Shown: positions 41,786 to 51,807 of the stretch, in pieces
Numbering within the stretch: the first letter of the stretch is position 1
How the letters are laid out: every line of letters starts with the position of its first letter
NCBI RefSeq assembly: GCF_014648175.1
Contig: NZ_BMQP01000023.1
Span: 1-64,000, forward strand
DNA length: 64,000 nt
From: Planobispora rosea
Lineage (GTDB): Bacteria > Actinomycetota > Actinomycetes > Streptosporangiales > Streptosporangiaceae
Direction of reading: 5' to 3'
Translations under genes and position numbers: made by a program
Notes under the pieces: model-generated
The model's database searches: none
What the model saw: only the letters and a program-made list of their open reading frames with translations
Told to the model about the DNA's origin: nothing

Positions 41786-42505
41786 TCAGACGGTGGGGAC
41801 CCGCTTGTACGCCTCGGCGTAACGGCCCTCGCCGAACCCGGCGCGCTCGGCCATGAGCGCGAAGCGGGACCGGACGAAGTCCTCGAAGCCCTCGATGTGG
41901 GAGGTCTGGCTCGTGTGCGCCAGCAGGGCGGCGATCTTGCGGTCGAAGGTGTCGGTGACGTCCACGAAGTGGTCCGGCGTCTCGTGCCCGTTGAGCCAGA
42001 CCTCGGGGACGGTCCACGCCTCCAGGCCCTCCTCCGTCAGCAGCTCCGGGAAGGCGTAGGGGTTGCGCGCGTCGGGGTAGACGGCGTCGAGCGTGGCGCC
42101 GCCGACCGCGCGGTGGTCGGGGTGGCTGGGCGCGATGAAGGAGTAGTTCCGCTCGGGGGTGTGAGTGATCACCAGGTCCGGCCGGACCTGGCGGATCACC
42201 CGGGCGATGTCCCGCCGCAGGTCCAGGGTCTGCTCCACGACCCCGTCCCGGTAGCCGAGGAAACGCAGCTCGTGCACGCCCACGACGCCCGCGGCGGCCG
42301 TCTGCTCGGCCCGCCTGAGCCCGGCCATCCCGCCGTTGTCCAGTTCGCGGTCGAAGCCGCCGGCGTCACCGTCGGTGACGACGCAGTAGACGACCTTCAC
42401 GCCGTTGTCGGTGAAACGCGCGACGGTCCCCGCCGCGGCGAAGTCGGCGTCGTCCGGGTGCGCGGTCACCACGAGCACCCGATCGATCTCGTTCTCGGAC
42501 ACCAT
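41786..42505 (-). CDS. PIG-L/LmbE family deacetylase
   Basis: The 239-residue metalloenzyme has the zinc motif VTAHPDDADF near the N-terminus and a second His motif SHPDHRAVG (about residue 131). The family includes MshB and Mca, N-acetylglucosaminyl deacetylases or amidases of mycothiol metabolism, and LmbE proteins. This one is shorter than typical MshB (about 290 residues), so a general deacetylase role is assumed. ATG 42505 has AAGGAG 6 bases upstream. It is divergent from pcrA, 115 bases away. Confidence 0.88.
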   Translation of the reverse strand: MVSENEIDRVLVVTAHPDDADFAAAGTVARFTDNGVKVVYCVVTDGDAGGFDRELDNGGMAGLRRAEQTAAAGVVGVHELRFLGYRDGVVEQTLDLRRDIARVIRQVRPDLVITHTPERNYSFIAPSHPDHRAVGGATLDAVYPDARNPYAFPELLTEEGLEAWTVPEVWLNGHETPDHFVDVTDTFDRKIAALLAHTSQTSHIEGFEDFVRSRFALMAERAGFGEGRYAEAYKRVPTV

Positions 42506-42620
42506 GCGCGCTCCTTCTGGGTCAGCCGTCCTGATCAACCGTCATAACCGACGGAAAGTCCGCCCACATTCCTTCCCCGGCCGGACCCGGTTGTCGGTGA
42601 ACCGCCTTAACCTAGGGGGC

Positions 42621-44879
42621 GTGTCGATCCCATCCGCTTCTCTGACCCACCCGTTGCTCGACGGGCTCAACCCTCAGCAGCGCGAGGCCGTCGTCCACCA
42701 CGGCAGCCCCCTGCTCATCGTGGCGGGAGCGGGGTCGGGCAAGACGAGGGTGTTGACCCACCGCATCGCCTACCTGCTGGCGGAGCGGGACACGCGACCG
42801 CAGGAGATCCTGGCGATCACCTTCACCAACAAGGCCGCCAAGGAGATGAAGGAGCGGGTCGACAAGCTCATCGGGCCGCGCTCGGCGGCGATGTGGGTGA
42901 TGACCTTCCACAGCGCGTGCGTGCGGATCCTGCGCCGCGAGGCCGCCCGGCTGGGCTTCCCCTCCGGCTTCTCGATCTACGACCAGGCCGACTCCCAGCG
43001 CCTGATGGCCATGGTCTGCCGGGAGATGGACCTCGACCCCAAGCGTTACCCGCCGCGCTCCTTCTCCGCGCAGGTCAGCAACTTCAAGAACGAGCTGATC
43101 GACTACGAGACGGCCGCCGACCGGGCGTCCACGCACATGGAGCGCACGCTCGCCGAGGCCTACAAGAACTACCAGCAGCGGCTGACCGAGGCCGGCGCGA
43201 TGGACTTCGACGACCTCATCATGCTCACGGTAACGCTGCTGCAGATCTTCCCCGACGTGGCCGAGCACTACCGCCGCCGCTGGCGGCACGTCCTGGTCGA
43301 CGAGTACCAGGACACCAACCACGCGCAGTACACCCTGATCCGCGAGCTCGTCGGCACCCCCGAGCTGCGCACCGCCGACGGCGACCTGGTCAGGGAGGGC
43401 ACGGCCGGGGTCGCCCCGGCGGAGCTGTGCGTGGTGGGCGACGCCGACCAGTCGATCTACGCCTTCCGCGGCGCGACGATCCGCAACATCCTGGAGTTCG
43501 AGCGCGACTACCCCAACGCCAAGACGATCCTGCTGGAGCAGAACTACCGCTCCACCCAGACGATCCTGACGGCCGCCAACGCGGTGATCTCCCGCAACGA
43601 GAACCGCAAGCCCAAGAACCTCTGGTCCGACCAGGGCGCGGGCCCGAAGATCGTGGGCTACGTCGCCGACGACGAGCACGACGAGGCCATGTTCGTCGCC
43701 CAGGAGGTCGACCGGCTCGCCGACGAGGAGGGCGTCACCCCCGGTCAGGTGGCCGTCTTCTACCGGACCAACGCCGCCTCCCGCGTCTTCGAGGAGACCT
43801 TCATCCGGACCGGCCTGCCCTACAAGGTCGTGGGCGGCGTGCGCTTCTACGAGCGCAAGGAGGTCCGCGACCTGCTGGCCTACCTGCGGGTGCTGGCCAA
43901 CCCGGGCGACGTGGTCTCGCTGCGCCGGATCCTCAACGTGCCCAAGCGCGGCATCGGCGACCGGGCCGAGGCGATGGTGGAGGCGTTCGCGGCCCGCGAG
44001 CGCATCCCCTTCGCCGAGGCGCTGCGCCGGGCGGACGAGGCTCCGGGCATGGCCACCCGCTCGGTCAACGCGATCAGGGAGTTCGTCGCGCTCCTGGACG
44101 AGCTGACCGCCAAGGCCGGCGAGACGCCCCCGTCGATGCTGGCCCAGGAGGTGCTGGTGCGCACCGGTTACCGGGCGGAGCTGGAGAACTCCGAGGATCC
44201 GCAGGACGAGGGCCGTCTGGAGAACCTGGACGAGCTGATCTCGGTGGCCTCGGAGTTCGAGGAGGCCAGCCCGGAGGGCACCCTGGTGGAGTTCCTGGAG
44301 CAGATCTCGCTGGTGGCCGACGCCGACCAGATCCCGGAGGCCGAGGGGGGACAGGGCGTCGTGACGCTGATGACCCTGCACACCGCCAAGGGGCTGGAGT
44401 TCCCGGTGGTGTTCCTCACCGCGATGGAGGACGGCGTCTTCCCCCACATGCGCTCCATGGGCGAGCCGAAGGAGCTGGAGGAGGAACGCCGCCTGGCCTA
44501 CGTCGGCATCACCCGGGCCGAGCGGCGCCTCTATCTGTCGCGGGCGGCGGTCCGCAGCTCGTGGGGGGCGCCGTCGTTCAACCCCGCCTCCCGGTTCGTC
44601 TCGGAGATCCCGTCCGACCTGGTCGACTGGCGCAGCGACCCGCGCAAGAACGCCTGGACCGCCGCGACCGCCCGCCGCGACCCGTCCCGTACGGCTCCCG
44701 CGCGCAAGAAGGCCGGAGGCCGCCAGATCCCCAGCCTGAAGCCGGGAGACCGCGTCACCCACGACCAGTTCGGCCTGGGCACGGTCATCTCGGTGGACGG
44801 CGGCAACGCCAAGATCGACTTCGGGAGCGACGGAGCGAAGACCCTGGTGCTCGCCTACGCCCCCCTGGAGAAGCTCTGA
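42621..44879 (+). CDS. pcrA: ATP-dependent DNA helicase PcrA/UvrD
   Basis: The 752-residue superfamily 1A 3'-5' helicase of DNA repair and replication has Walker A AGAGSGKT (35-42), Walker B DEYQDTN (D227-E228), motif III VVGDADQSIYAFRGA, motif IV EQNYRSTQ, motif V TLMTLHTAKGLEFPVVF and motif VI YVGITRAERRL. A short C-terminal Tudor-like domain (GDRVTHDQFGLGTVISVDGG) can bind RNA polymerase, as in PcrA. GTG 42621 starts just before the first strand. AGGGGG sits only 1-2 bases before it and TTAACCTAG lies 8-14 bases upstream, so the mRNA may be leaderless. Upstream in-frame codons to 42405 overlap the divergent gene. Confidence 0.96.
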   Translation: MSIPSASLTHPLLDGLNPQQREAVVHHGSPLLIVAGAGSGKTRVLTHRIAYLLAERDTRPQEILAITFTNKAAKEMKERVDKLIGPRSAAMWVMTFHSACVRILRREAARLGFPSGFSIYDQADSQRLMAMVCREMDLDPKRYPPRSFSAQVSNFKNELIDYETAADRASTHMERTLAEAYKNYQQRLTEAGAMDFDDLIMLTVTLLQIFPDVAEHYRRRWRHVLVDEYQDTNHAQYTLIRELVGTPELRTADGDLVREGTAGVAPAELCVVGDADQSIYAFRGATIRNILEFERDYPNAKTILLEQNYRSTQTILTAANAVISRNENRKPKNLWSDQGAGPKIVGYVADDEHDEAMFVAQEVDRLADEEGVTPGQVAVFYRTNAASRVFEETFIRTGLPYKVVGGVRFYERKEVRDLLAYLRVLANPGDVVSLRRILNVPKRGIGDRAEAMVEAFAARERIPFAEALRRADEAPGMATRSVNAIREFVALLDELTAKAGETPPSMLAQEVLVRTGYRAELENSEDPQDEGRLENLDELISVASEFEEASPEGTLVEFLEQISLVADADQIPEAEGGQGVVTLMTLHTAKGLEFPVVFLTAMEDGVFPHMRSMGEPKELEEERRLAYVGITRAERRLYLSRAAVRSSWGAPSFNPASRFVSEIPSDLVDWRSDPRKNAWTAATARRDPSRTAPARKKAGGRQIPSLKPGDRVTHDQFGLGTVISVDGGNAKIDFGSDGAKTLVLAYAPLEKL

Positions 44880-44907
44880 CATCCGCTCCCCGCGGCGGAT
44901 CTCCGGT

Positions 44908-44987
44908 CCCGGAGGGCGGAGGATCGCCCGCCGTCCCGGATCCCGGAGGACGGGGGATCGCCTGCCGTCCCGGATCCCGGAGGGCGG
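44908..44987. repeat. 34-nt tandem repeat between pcrA and SDR
   Basis: Two contiguous 34-base units (44908-44941 and 44942-44975, three differences) and a 12-base partial third (44976-44987) lie between the convergent pcrA and SDR stops. Units contain CCGTCC and GGACGG segments that can pair, so the run can fold and may act as a bidirectional terminator. Confidence 0.85.
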
Positions 44988-45005
44988 CTTCGGAGGCGCC
45001 GGTCG

Positions 45006-45941
45006 CTACGCGGCTTCCGGCAGGCCGTAGTGCACGCCGGTGAGCTTCTCCGACAGCTCCCACAGCCGGCGGGCGTCGGCGGGGTCGGTGGCGGCCCTGA
45101 CCGGTTGCACGACCTTCGGGTGCCCCCGGTTCTCGAACCAGCCGTCCGGGCCGATGTACTGGCCGCCGAGGGCGCCGGGGTCGGTCGCCGCGTAGAGCTG
45201 GCAGAGCGCCCCGACGTCCGCGTGCTGGGCGTAGAGCCGGTTGCCGAGGCTCATGATCGACTTCATCAGCCCGGTCCTGCCGGCGGTCTGCAGGTTGGTG
45301 TCGGAGTAGCCGGGGTGCGCCAGCAGGCTGCGCACCGGTGATCCGGCGGCCCTGAGCCGGCGGTCCAGCTCCAGGGCGAAGAGCACGTTGGCGAACTTCG
45401 ACTGCGCGTAGAAGGCGACGGGTGAGTAGGAACGCGCCCCGGTCAGGTCGTCGTAGTGGATCCTGCCGAGTCTGTGCATGGTCGAGCTGACCGTGACCAC
45501 CCGGGGGTCCCGGCCGGCCGCGATCACGTCGAGCAGCAGGCCGGTGAGCGCGAAGTGCCCCAGGTGGTTGGCGGCGAACTGGCTCTCGTGCCCCTGGGGG
45601 CTCAGCGACCGGGGCGGCATCATGATGCCGGCGTTGTTGACCAGAACGTCGACGCCCACCCCGTCGGCGCGGAGCGCCTCGGCGAACTCCCTGACGGAGT
45701 CGAGATCGGCGAGGTCCACCCGGCGCAGTTCGAGGCTGACGGGGCGACCGGCGCCCGCCTCGATCTCCTTGACCGCCTGCCGGCCCTTCGCCTCGTCGCG
45801 CACCGCCATGATCACGTGTGCGCCGCGTCCGGCGAGCTCGCGCGCTGTCGCGTAGCCGAGGCCGCTGTTGGCCCCGGTCACGATGAACGTCCTGCCGGTC
45901 TGGTCGGGGATGCGATCGGCGGTCCACCGCTTCGTGTTCAT
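45006..45941 (-). CDS. Short-chain dehydrogenase, retinol dehydrogenase-like
   Basis: The 311-residue classical SDR has the cofactor motif TGANSGLG (22-29), acidic DLADLDSVR, NNAGIMM, and catalytic Ser in VVTVSSTMH with YAQSK (YxxSK variant of YxxxK). The family oxidises or reduces alcohols with NAD(P)(H), and the group resembles retinol dehydrogenase/WW-domain oxidoreductases of unknown bacterial substrate. It is convergent with pcrA. Its own upstream space holds a 17-bp hairpin that terminates the neighbouring secreted-protein gene. Confidence 0.92.
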   Translation of the reverse strand: MNTKRWTADRIPDQTGRTFIVTGANSGLGYATARELAGRGAHVIMAVRDEAKGRQAVKEIEAGAGRPVSLELRRVDLADLDSVREFAEALRADGVGVDVLVNNAGIMMPPRSLSPQGHESQFAANHLGHFALTGLLLDVIAAGRDPRVVTVSSTMHRLGRIHYDDLTGARSYSPVAFYAQSKFANVLFALELDRRLRAAGSPVRSLLAHPGYSDTNLQTAGRTGLMKSIMSLGNRLYAQHADVGALCQLYAATDPGALGGQYIGPDGWFENRGHPKVVQPVRAATDPADARRLWELSEKLTGVHYGLPEAA

Positions 45942-46052
45942 GGACGCATGATGCTCTCGATCGCCCCCGGTGTCAGCAGGCGCCCACCGGCCTCGCCGCC
46001 GGGAGCGACGTGCTGCCCCGGCCGTGCCGCCGGCCCTGCCGCCGGTCCCACC

Positions 46053-46093
46053 GCCGGTCCCGCCACCGGGAGCGATCCGGTGGCGGGACCGGC
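46053..46093. terminator. 17-bp perfect hairpin
   Basis: Arms 46053-46069 (GCCGGTCCCGCCACCGG) and 46077-46093 pair perfectly around a 7-base loop. It lies 10 bases beyond the stop of the secreted protein gene on the minus strand, with a flanking run of CCGGTCCC repeats. There is no T-run; strong GC stems without U-tracts are common in actinomycetes. Confidence 0.8.
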
Positions 46094-46103
46094 CGGTGAC
46101 CGG

Positions 46104-47009
46104 TCAGTTCTCGGTCGTCAGGAGGCGGGCGAAGGGGTCCTCGCCGCCGGCCTCGAAGTCGAGCTCGTCGATGTCGGCCACCTGGGAGGCGGGCGGGGCC
46201 TTGATGGCGGACTTCGCACCCCAGCCGGAGTAGCGGCTGTCGTTGAGGTAGGTGAGGTCGAGGCTGGTCAGGCCCCGCATGGACTGTGTCCAGGAGGACA
46301 CGGCGCGCCGTACGAGCTGGTCGGAGCCGATGTAGAGCTGCCAGTTCACCGGGAGAATGGCGGACTTGGCCGAGGGCTTGGCGCCCAGCAGCGCGCGGAC
46401 CGTGGGGGAGACCTTGTACAGCTCACCCAGGGTGATCATGCCCGAGTGGACGACGGTCCGGGTGCCGTCCCACGTCCCGCCGGGGCGCTTGGAGATCGTG
46501 CGCGCCAGGACCGCCTTCAGCGTGGCGGGTTCGAGGGGGTTGACCATCTGCTGGGCCGGGCTGCCCGGGGAGACCAGGCCGGCCCGGGTGCGCACCCACT
46601 TCTTGCCCTCGGGCAGGGCGTCGCCGTAGAACGCGCCGGAGGTGTAGGAGAAGCCCTTCACCGTGATCACGCGGGTGGGGGCGAACAGGTTCTTGAACTC
46701 CTCGGCGAGTTCCCTGTCGGCGCTGGGCAGCCTGAAGGTGCTGGTCAGATCCGAGGCGACCACGCCCTTGCGGCCGAACTCCAGCACTCCTGCGCGCCGG
46801 CTGAGGATCACCCGGTCGTTCTTCCCCTCGCCGATCAGCTTGCCCTGCTCGTCAAGCTTGACCCCGCGGTGGGCGGTGAACTGGCTCTTCAGCGCGGACA
46901 CCGGGTCGGCCGGTGCGGTGCGCGCGCTCGCCGGGGCCGCGGCCACCAGCGCGGGAACGATCAGTGCCGCCGCCGCGGCACCGGTCAGAGTGGCGATCAT
47001 CCGCCTCAT
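46104..47009 (-). CDS. Secreted protein, tandem family member 1 (LppX/LprAFG-like)
   Basis: The 301-residue protein has a signal peptide (MRRMIATLTGAAAAALIVPA, cleavage likely after ASA near 27-29). No lipobox Cys is present, so it is secreted or non-lipid anchored. The mature part shares segments with the next two genes on the same strand: a start of DPVSALKSQF, GELYKVSPTVRALLG and a YSGWGAKSAIKAPPA-type end. This pattern resembles the LppX/LprAFG lipid-binding fold seen in actinobacteria; assignment is by resemblance only. AGGAGGA lies 8 bases before the ATG. It could bind a lipid or envelope component. Confidence 0.8.
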   Translation of the reverse strand: MRRMIATLTGAAAAALIVPALVAAAPASARTAPADPVSALKSQFTAHRGVKLDEQGKLIGEGKNDRVILSRRAGVLEFGRKGVVASDLTSTFRLPSADRELAEEFKNLFAPTRVITVKGFSYTSGAFYGDALPEGKKWVRTRAGLVSPGSPAQQMVNPLEPATLKAVLARTISKRPGGTWDGTRTVVHSGMITLGELYKVSPTVRALLGAKPSAKSAILPVNWQLYIGSDQLVRRAVSSWTQSMRGLTSLDLTYLNDSRYSGWGAKSAIKAPPASQVADIDELDFEAGGEDPFARLLTTEN

Positions 47010-47093
47010 CGGGGGGTCCTCCTACGGGTTCGCTGCCTCCGCACCGTCGCGGAGAAGTGAGGAGATTCTTCCGTAGTTCCTGATATTTCCGGG

Positions 47094-47915
47094 CTACTCA
47101 CTGTCGGCGTTCTCAAGTTCTTCGGGACGGGCGATCTCGTCGGCGGGGGGCGCCTTCACCGTGACCTCGGAACCCCATCCGGTGTAGCGGGTGTCCATCG
47201 TGATGGTCGAGCCCTTCATGCCGGTCGCGTCCCCGGAGTGGGTGGCCGTCAACCGGGCCGGGAGCCGCCCGGAGCCCAGGGCCAGCTTCCAGGTGATCAC
47301 GGTCTTGGCCTCCTTGGCGGTCGGCTTCTCGCCGAGGGAGGCACGGAACCAGGGCGAGACCTTGTACAGCTCACCGAAGGTGATCTTCCCGGCGTACGAG
47401 GTCGGGCGCTTGGTCGTGGCGCGGGTGAGGAGCGCCTTGAGCGTCGCGGGTTCGGCGGCGTTGACCGACTGGCCGGACATCCCGACGACGCCGAACGCCA
47501 GGCCGGGCGTCCGGAGCCACTTCTTGCCCTCCGGCATGGACTCGCCGAAGAGCCCTCCGGAGAGGTAGGAGACGTTCTTCACCCAGAGGATCCGCTCGGG
47601 CCTGCCCAGTTTGGCGAGCTCCGGCAGGAGCTCTTTGACGTCGTCGGACACGTTCAGGCGCCCGGTCATGTCGATCGCGGAAATCCCGGAACGGCCGAAC
47701 TGCAGGGAGCCCTTGCGGCGGGCGAAAATCTGGCTTTCGCCGCCCTGGATGACCTTCGTGACATCGGTGAACGTGACGCCCCGGCCGGTGACGAGCTGGC
47801 CCTTCAGCGCTTTGAGCGGGTCAGGGGCCTGCGCGTGGGCGGCCGGGACGGACAGCGGGCCGGTCAGGGCGGCTGCGGCTGCGGCGCAGGCCAGAACGGC
47901 GGCGAATCGTTTCAT
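47094..47915 (-). CDS. Secreted protein, tandem family member 2
   Basis: The 273-residue protein has signal peptide MKRFAAVLACAAAAAALTGP and a likely cleavage after AHA near residue 28. The mature part parallels its neighbours: PLKALKGQLVTGRGVTF, LQFGRSGISAIDMTGRL, GELYKVSPWFRASLG and RYTGWGSEVTVKAPPADEI. No lipobox is present. GGGAGA sits 6 bases before ATG 47915; in-frame upstream codons to 47984 run through the promoter. Its promoter region contains overlapping dyads at 47959-47985, so it may be regulated separately from member 1, whose start lies 84 bases downstream of this stop. Confidence 0.82.
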   Translation of the reverse strand: MKRFAAVLACAAAAAALTGPLSVPAAHAQAPDPLKALKGQLVTGRGVTFTDVTKVIQGGESQIFARRKGSLQFGRSGISAIDMTGRLNVSDDVKELLPELAKLGRPERILWVKNVSYLSGGLFGESMPEGKKWLRTPGLAFGVVGMSGQSVNAAEPATLKALLTRATTKRPTSYAGKITFGELYKVSPWFRASLGEKPTAKEAKTVITWKLALGSGRLPARLTATHSGDATGMKGSTITMDTRYTGWGSEVTVKAPPADEIARPEELENADSE

Positions 47916-47958
47916 GGGATTCTCCCGGGTATTCCCTCCACCCCGTGTGGGAGGGACC

Positions 47959-47985
47959 CGAAGATCTTCGTGATTGAAGATCACG
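47959..47985. promoter_or_regulatory. Overlapping GAAGATC dyads upstream of secreted protein 2
   Basis: CGAAGATCTTCG (47959-47970) is a perfect 12-base palindrome. GATCTTC-GTGATT-GAAGATC (47963-47982) and CGTGAT-TGAAG-ATCACG (47969-47985) overlap it. The site is about 44-70 bases upstream of the start in an AT-rich block, the position of an operator. Confidence 0.6.
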
Positions 47986-48076
47986 GTTGAATCTCAGAAA
48001 CGGGGATTTGTTGTGAATCGATATGAATTTTCCGTGCAGAATTTCAGAATCGCCGGTCAGCCGGGTGAATCACCGG

Positions 48077-48937
48077 TCAGCCGATCGGGAGCGTGGGAGG
48101 CGGGGAGAAGTCGTCGCCGACCCGGCCCGCGTCGGCGGTGTCCTCCGGGGGCGGGGGCGTGAGGGCGACGGTGGAACCCCAGGCGGTGTAGCGGGTGTGC
48201 ACGACCGTGGTCGTGGGCGTCTTTCCGGCGGGCTGCTTCCAGGTGGTCGACAGGCGGCGGACCAGGTTCGAGCGGTCCAGCCAGAGCCGGAAGCCGACCG
48301 GGATCCGGGCGCTCTTCCCCTTGGGCGGCCCGGCGAGCCGGTCGCGGAGCGAGGGGGAGACCTTGTAGAGGGTGCGCAGGGACACGGCGCCCTGGAGATA
48401 GGTGCCGGAACCGATCTTGCGCTTCACCGCGGCGTGGGAGAGCAGGGTTCCGAGGGTGGCCGGCTCGAAGATGTTCACGATCTGCGGGAACGTCGCGGTC
48501 TGCTTGATGTTCTCCGGGCCGATCAGTCCGAGCCAGTGCTTGCCCTCGGGCAGCCACGTCTCGTAACCGGGCCCGGACAGGTACGCCTCGTTGGGGAAGC
48601 AGATCACCCGCGTCGAGCCGACGCCCACCCCGGTCAGGTTCTCGAACTCCTTGATCGCTCCGTGCCCCGCCTCCGTGCGCCCCGTGGTGTCGGTGGCGTA
48701 CACCCCGGAGGCGCCGAACTCCACCTTGCCCCTGCGCCAGATGGTGACGACCGCCTTGCCGTCCTTGTAGACCCGGCCGACATCCGAGATGCGCAGTCCC
48801 ACGTGCTCGGAGAACTGCTGCTTCAGCTTCGTCACCGGGGACGGCGGCGCCTGCGCCGTCCCCATCGCCTGCGCCGTCCCCGCCGGCAGCACCGAACCGA
48901 CCAGTACCGCCGTGACCAGAGTGGCCCACCGCCTCAT
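48077..48937 (-). CDS. Secreted protein, tandem family member 3
   Basis: The 286-residue protein has signal peptide MRRWATLVTAVLVGSVLPAG and likely cleavage near 25 (AQA). The mature part keeps the family pattern: PVTKLKQQFSEHVGLRI, VEFGASGVYATDTTGR, RTLYKVSPSLRDRLAGPPKG and RYTAWGSTVALTPPPPE. It ends in a Pro-rich stretch instead of the acidic tail of member 1. GGGAGA sits about 6-7 bases before ATG 48937. It is first in the tandem, 161 bases upstream of member 2. Binding partner unknown. Confidence 0.82.
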   Translation of the reverse strand: MRRWATLVTAVLVGSVLPAGTAQAMGTAQAPPSPVTKLKQQFSEHVGLRISDVGRVYKDGKAVVTIWRRGKVEFGASGVYATDTTGRTEAGHGAIKEFENLTGVGVGSTRVICFPNEAYLSGPGYETWLPEGKHWLGLIGPENIKQTATFPQIVNIFEPATLGTLLSHAAVKRKIGSGTYLQGAVSLRTLYKVSPSLRDRLAGPPKGKSARIPVGFRLWLDRSNLVRRLSTTWKQPAGKTPTTTVVHTRYTAWGSTVALTPPPPEDTADAGRVGDDFSPPPTLPIG

Positions 48938-49134
48938 CGGGATCTCCCTCACCAGGGGTCAAGATCAGCCAACCTAGGCCACCGCGGCGCACGGGGCTAC
49001 ACCCCGGGCTGACAACTCCGCCTCTCCGCTTTGCGCACGTGTGAGCCGTACGGCTGGTGCTCCGGGGGGCCCGGCCGGTTACGCTGCGGGCAACCGCTGC
49101 TTCGCGAGTGGGCCGCAGACGAGGAGGTCTGTCT

Positions 49135-49542
49135 ATGGATGCCGTGTCGAGGATCCGTGTCGTCATCGCCAAACCCGGGCTGGACGGGCACGACCGGGGC
49201 GTGAAGATCGTGGCGAGGGCGCTGCGGGACGCCGGGATGGAGGTCGTCTACACCGGCCTGCACCAGACGCCCGAGCAGGTGGTGCGCACCGCGATCCAGG
49301 AGGACGCCGCCGCGGTCGGCCTGTCCATCCTGTCGGGGGCCCACATGACGCTCTTCGCCAAGGTGATCGAGCTGCTGAAGGAGCAGGACGCGGAGGACAT
49401 CGTGGTGTTCGGCGGCGGGATCATCCCGGAGGCCGACATCCCGGAGCTGGAGGCGATGGGCGTCGCCCGGATCTTCACTCCCGGGGCGACCACACAGGAG
49501 ATCGTCGACTGGGTGCGCGGCGCCGTCCCGGCGCGGGTGTAA
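49135..49542 (+). CDS. Cobalamin B12-binding domain protein (acyl-CoA mutase small-subunit type, IcmB-like)
   Basis: The 135-residue stand-alone B12-binding domain has the DxHxxG motif in GLDGHDRG (D17, H19, G22) supplying the lower axial histidine to cobalt, then SILSG and the VFGGGIIP loop. Streptomyces isobutyryl-CoA mutase uses a small subunit of this size (IcmB), and methylmalonyl-CoA mutase-like enzymes have similar domains. The large catalytic subunit is not in the window. Location between a pcrA region and sucCD matches my recollection of the S. coelicolor icmB neighbourhood. GGAGGT sits 7 bases before ATG 49135. It likely works with succinyl/propionyl-CoA metabolism next door. Confidence 0.88.
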   Translation: MDAVSRIRVVIAKPGLDGHDRGVKIVARALRDAGMEVVYTGLHQTPEQVVRTAIQEDAAAVGLSILSGAHMTLFAKVIELLKEQDAEDIVVFGGGIIPEADIPELEAMGVARIFTPGATTQEIVDWVRGAVPARV

Positions 49543-49750
49543 CGCCCGATACCGGGCACCGTTGGTCGAATCCAGAGCCGGACGAAGGCCGGGGGCGGGA
49601 TTGCGCCACACGACCTGGGCCCCGGTGACCATCCCGGGTTCCGAGGGGGACTAGGCTTCAGTGGCGCAAAAATCGCCGAGCTCCCTCTCGGACAGCGGAG
49701 CCGGCCCGCCGACATCTGTACATCAGCCGGACAAGCAAGGACGGACCCTC

Positions 49751-50931
49751 GTGGACCTGTTCGAACATCAGGCGAAGGAGCTCTTCGCGGAGTACGGCAT
49801 CCCGGTGCCGCGCGGCATCGTCGCGCACACCGTGGAGGAGGCACGCGCGGCAGCCGAGGAGCTGACCGGCCGTGTCGTCGTCAAGGCCCAGGTCAAGACC
49901 GGTGGCCGCGGCAAGGCGGGCGGCGTGAAGGTCGCCGACGACGCCGCCGACGCCGAGCGCAAGGCCACCGACATCCTCGGGATGGACATCAAGGGCCACA
50001 CGGTCCACAAGGTCCTGATCGAGGAGGCGAGCAACATCGCGGAGGAGTACTACTTCTCCTTCCTGCTCGACCGCGCCAACCGCACCTTCCTCGCGATCTG
50101 CTCCGCCGCGGGCGGCATGGACATCGAAGAGGTCGCGCACAACACCCCGGAGAAGGTCGCGAAGGTCCCGGTCTCCCCGATCACCGGTGTCGACCGCGCC
50201 AAGGCCCGCGAGATCGCGGTGGCCGGCGGCCTGCCGGAGCGGTCGATCGAGGGCGCCGCCGAGCTGATCGAGAAGCTCTGGGCCGCCTTCGTCGACGAGG
50301 ACGCCACCCTGGTCGAGGTCAACCCGATGATCCTGTCCGCCGACGGCCAGGTGAAGGCCCTCGACGGCAAGGTCACCCTGGACGACAACGCCTCCTTCCG
50401 CCAGCCCGAGCACGAGGCCTACGCGGACAAGGCCGCCGAGGACCCGCTGGAGGCCGCGGCCAAGGCCAAGGACCTCAACTACGTCAAGCTCGACGGCAAC
50501 GTCGGCATCATCGGCAACGGCGCGGGCCTGGTCATGTCCACTCTGGACGTCGTCGCCTACGCCGGTGAGGCGTTCCCCGGGCAGCCCAAGCCCGCGAACT
50601 TCCTGGACATCGGCGGCGGCGCCTCGGCCGAGGTCATGGCGGCCGGCCTGGAGATCATCTTGTCCGACCCGTCGGTGAAGTCGATCTTCGTCAACGTCTT
50701 CGGCGGCATCACCGCCTGCGACGCGGTCGCCAACGGCATCGTCTCGGCCTTCCAGCTTCTGGAGAGCCGCGGCGAGGCGATCACTCGCCCCCTCGTCGTC
50801 CGGCTGGACGGCAACAACGCCCTCCTCGGGCGGCAGATCCTGGCCGACGCCAAGCTTCCCGGCGTCGAGCTGGTCGACACGATGGACGACGCGGCCAAGC
50901 GTGCCGCCGAGCTCGCTGCGGTAGGTGCGTA

Positions 50932-50932
<1 letters not shown>
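49751..50932 (+). CDS. sucC: Succinate-CoA ligase subunit beta (ADP-forming)
   Basis: The 393-residue TCA-cycle enzyme forms succinate and ATP from succinyl-CoA. An N-terminal ATP-grasp domain (VDLFEHQAKELFAEYGIPVPRG, VVVKAQVKTGGRGKAGGV) is followed by the C-terminal CoA-binding domain (DIGGGASAEV, VFGGITACDAVANGI). GTG 49751 is the start; a longer frame from 49661 is unlikely because family members begin with the DLFEHQAKELF segment. AAGGA sits upstream. The 208-base leader from 49543 holds a TAGGCT -10-like element at 49652. The stop shares a base with the sucD start, so subunits are co-translated. Confidence 0.97.

Positions 50933-51807
<875 letters not shown>

Noticed and set aside
42612..44882. 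Antisense open frame of 756 codons across pcrA
   Set aside because: It mirrors pcrA exactly, is rich in Val/Gly/His/Leu and has no family signature.
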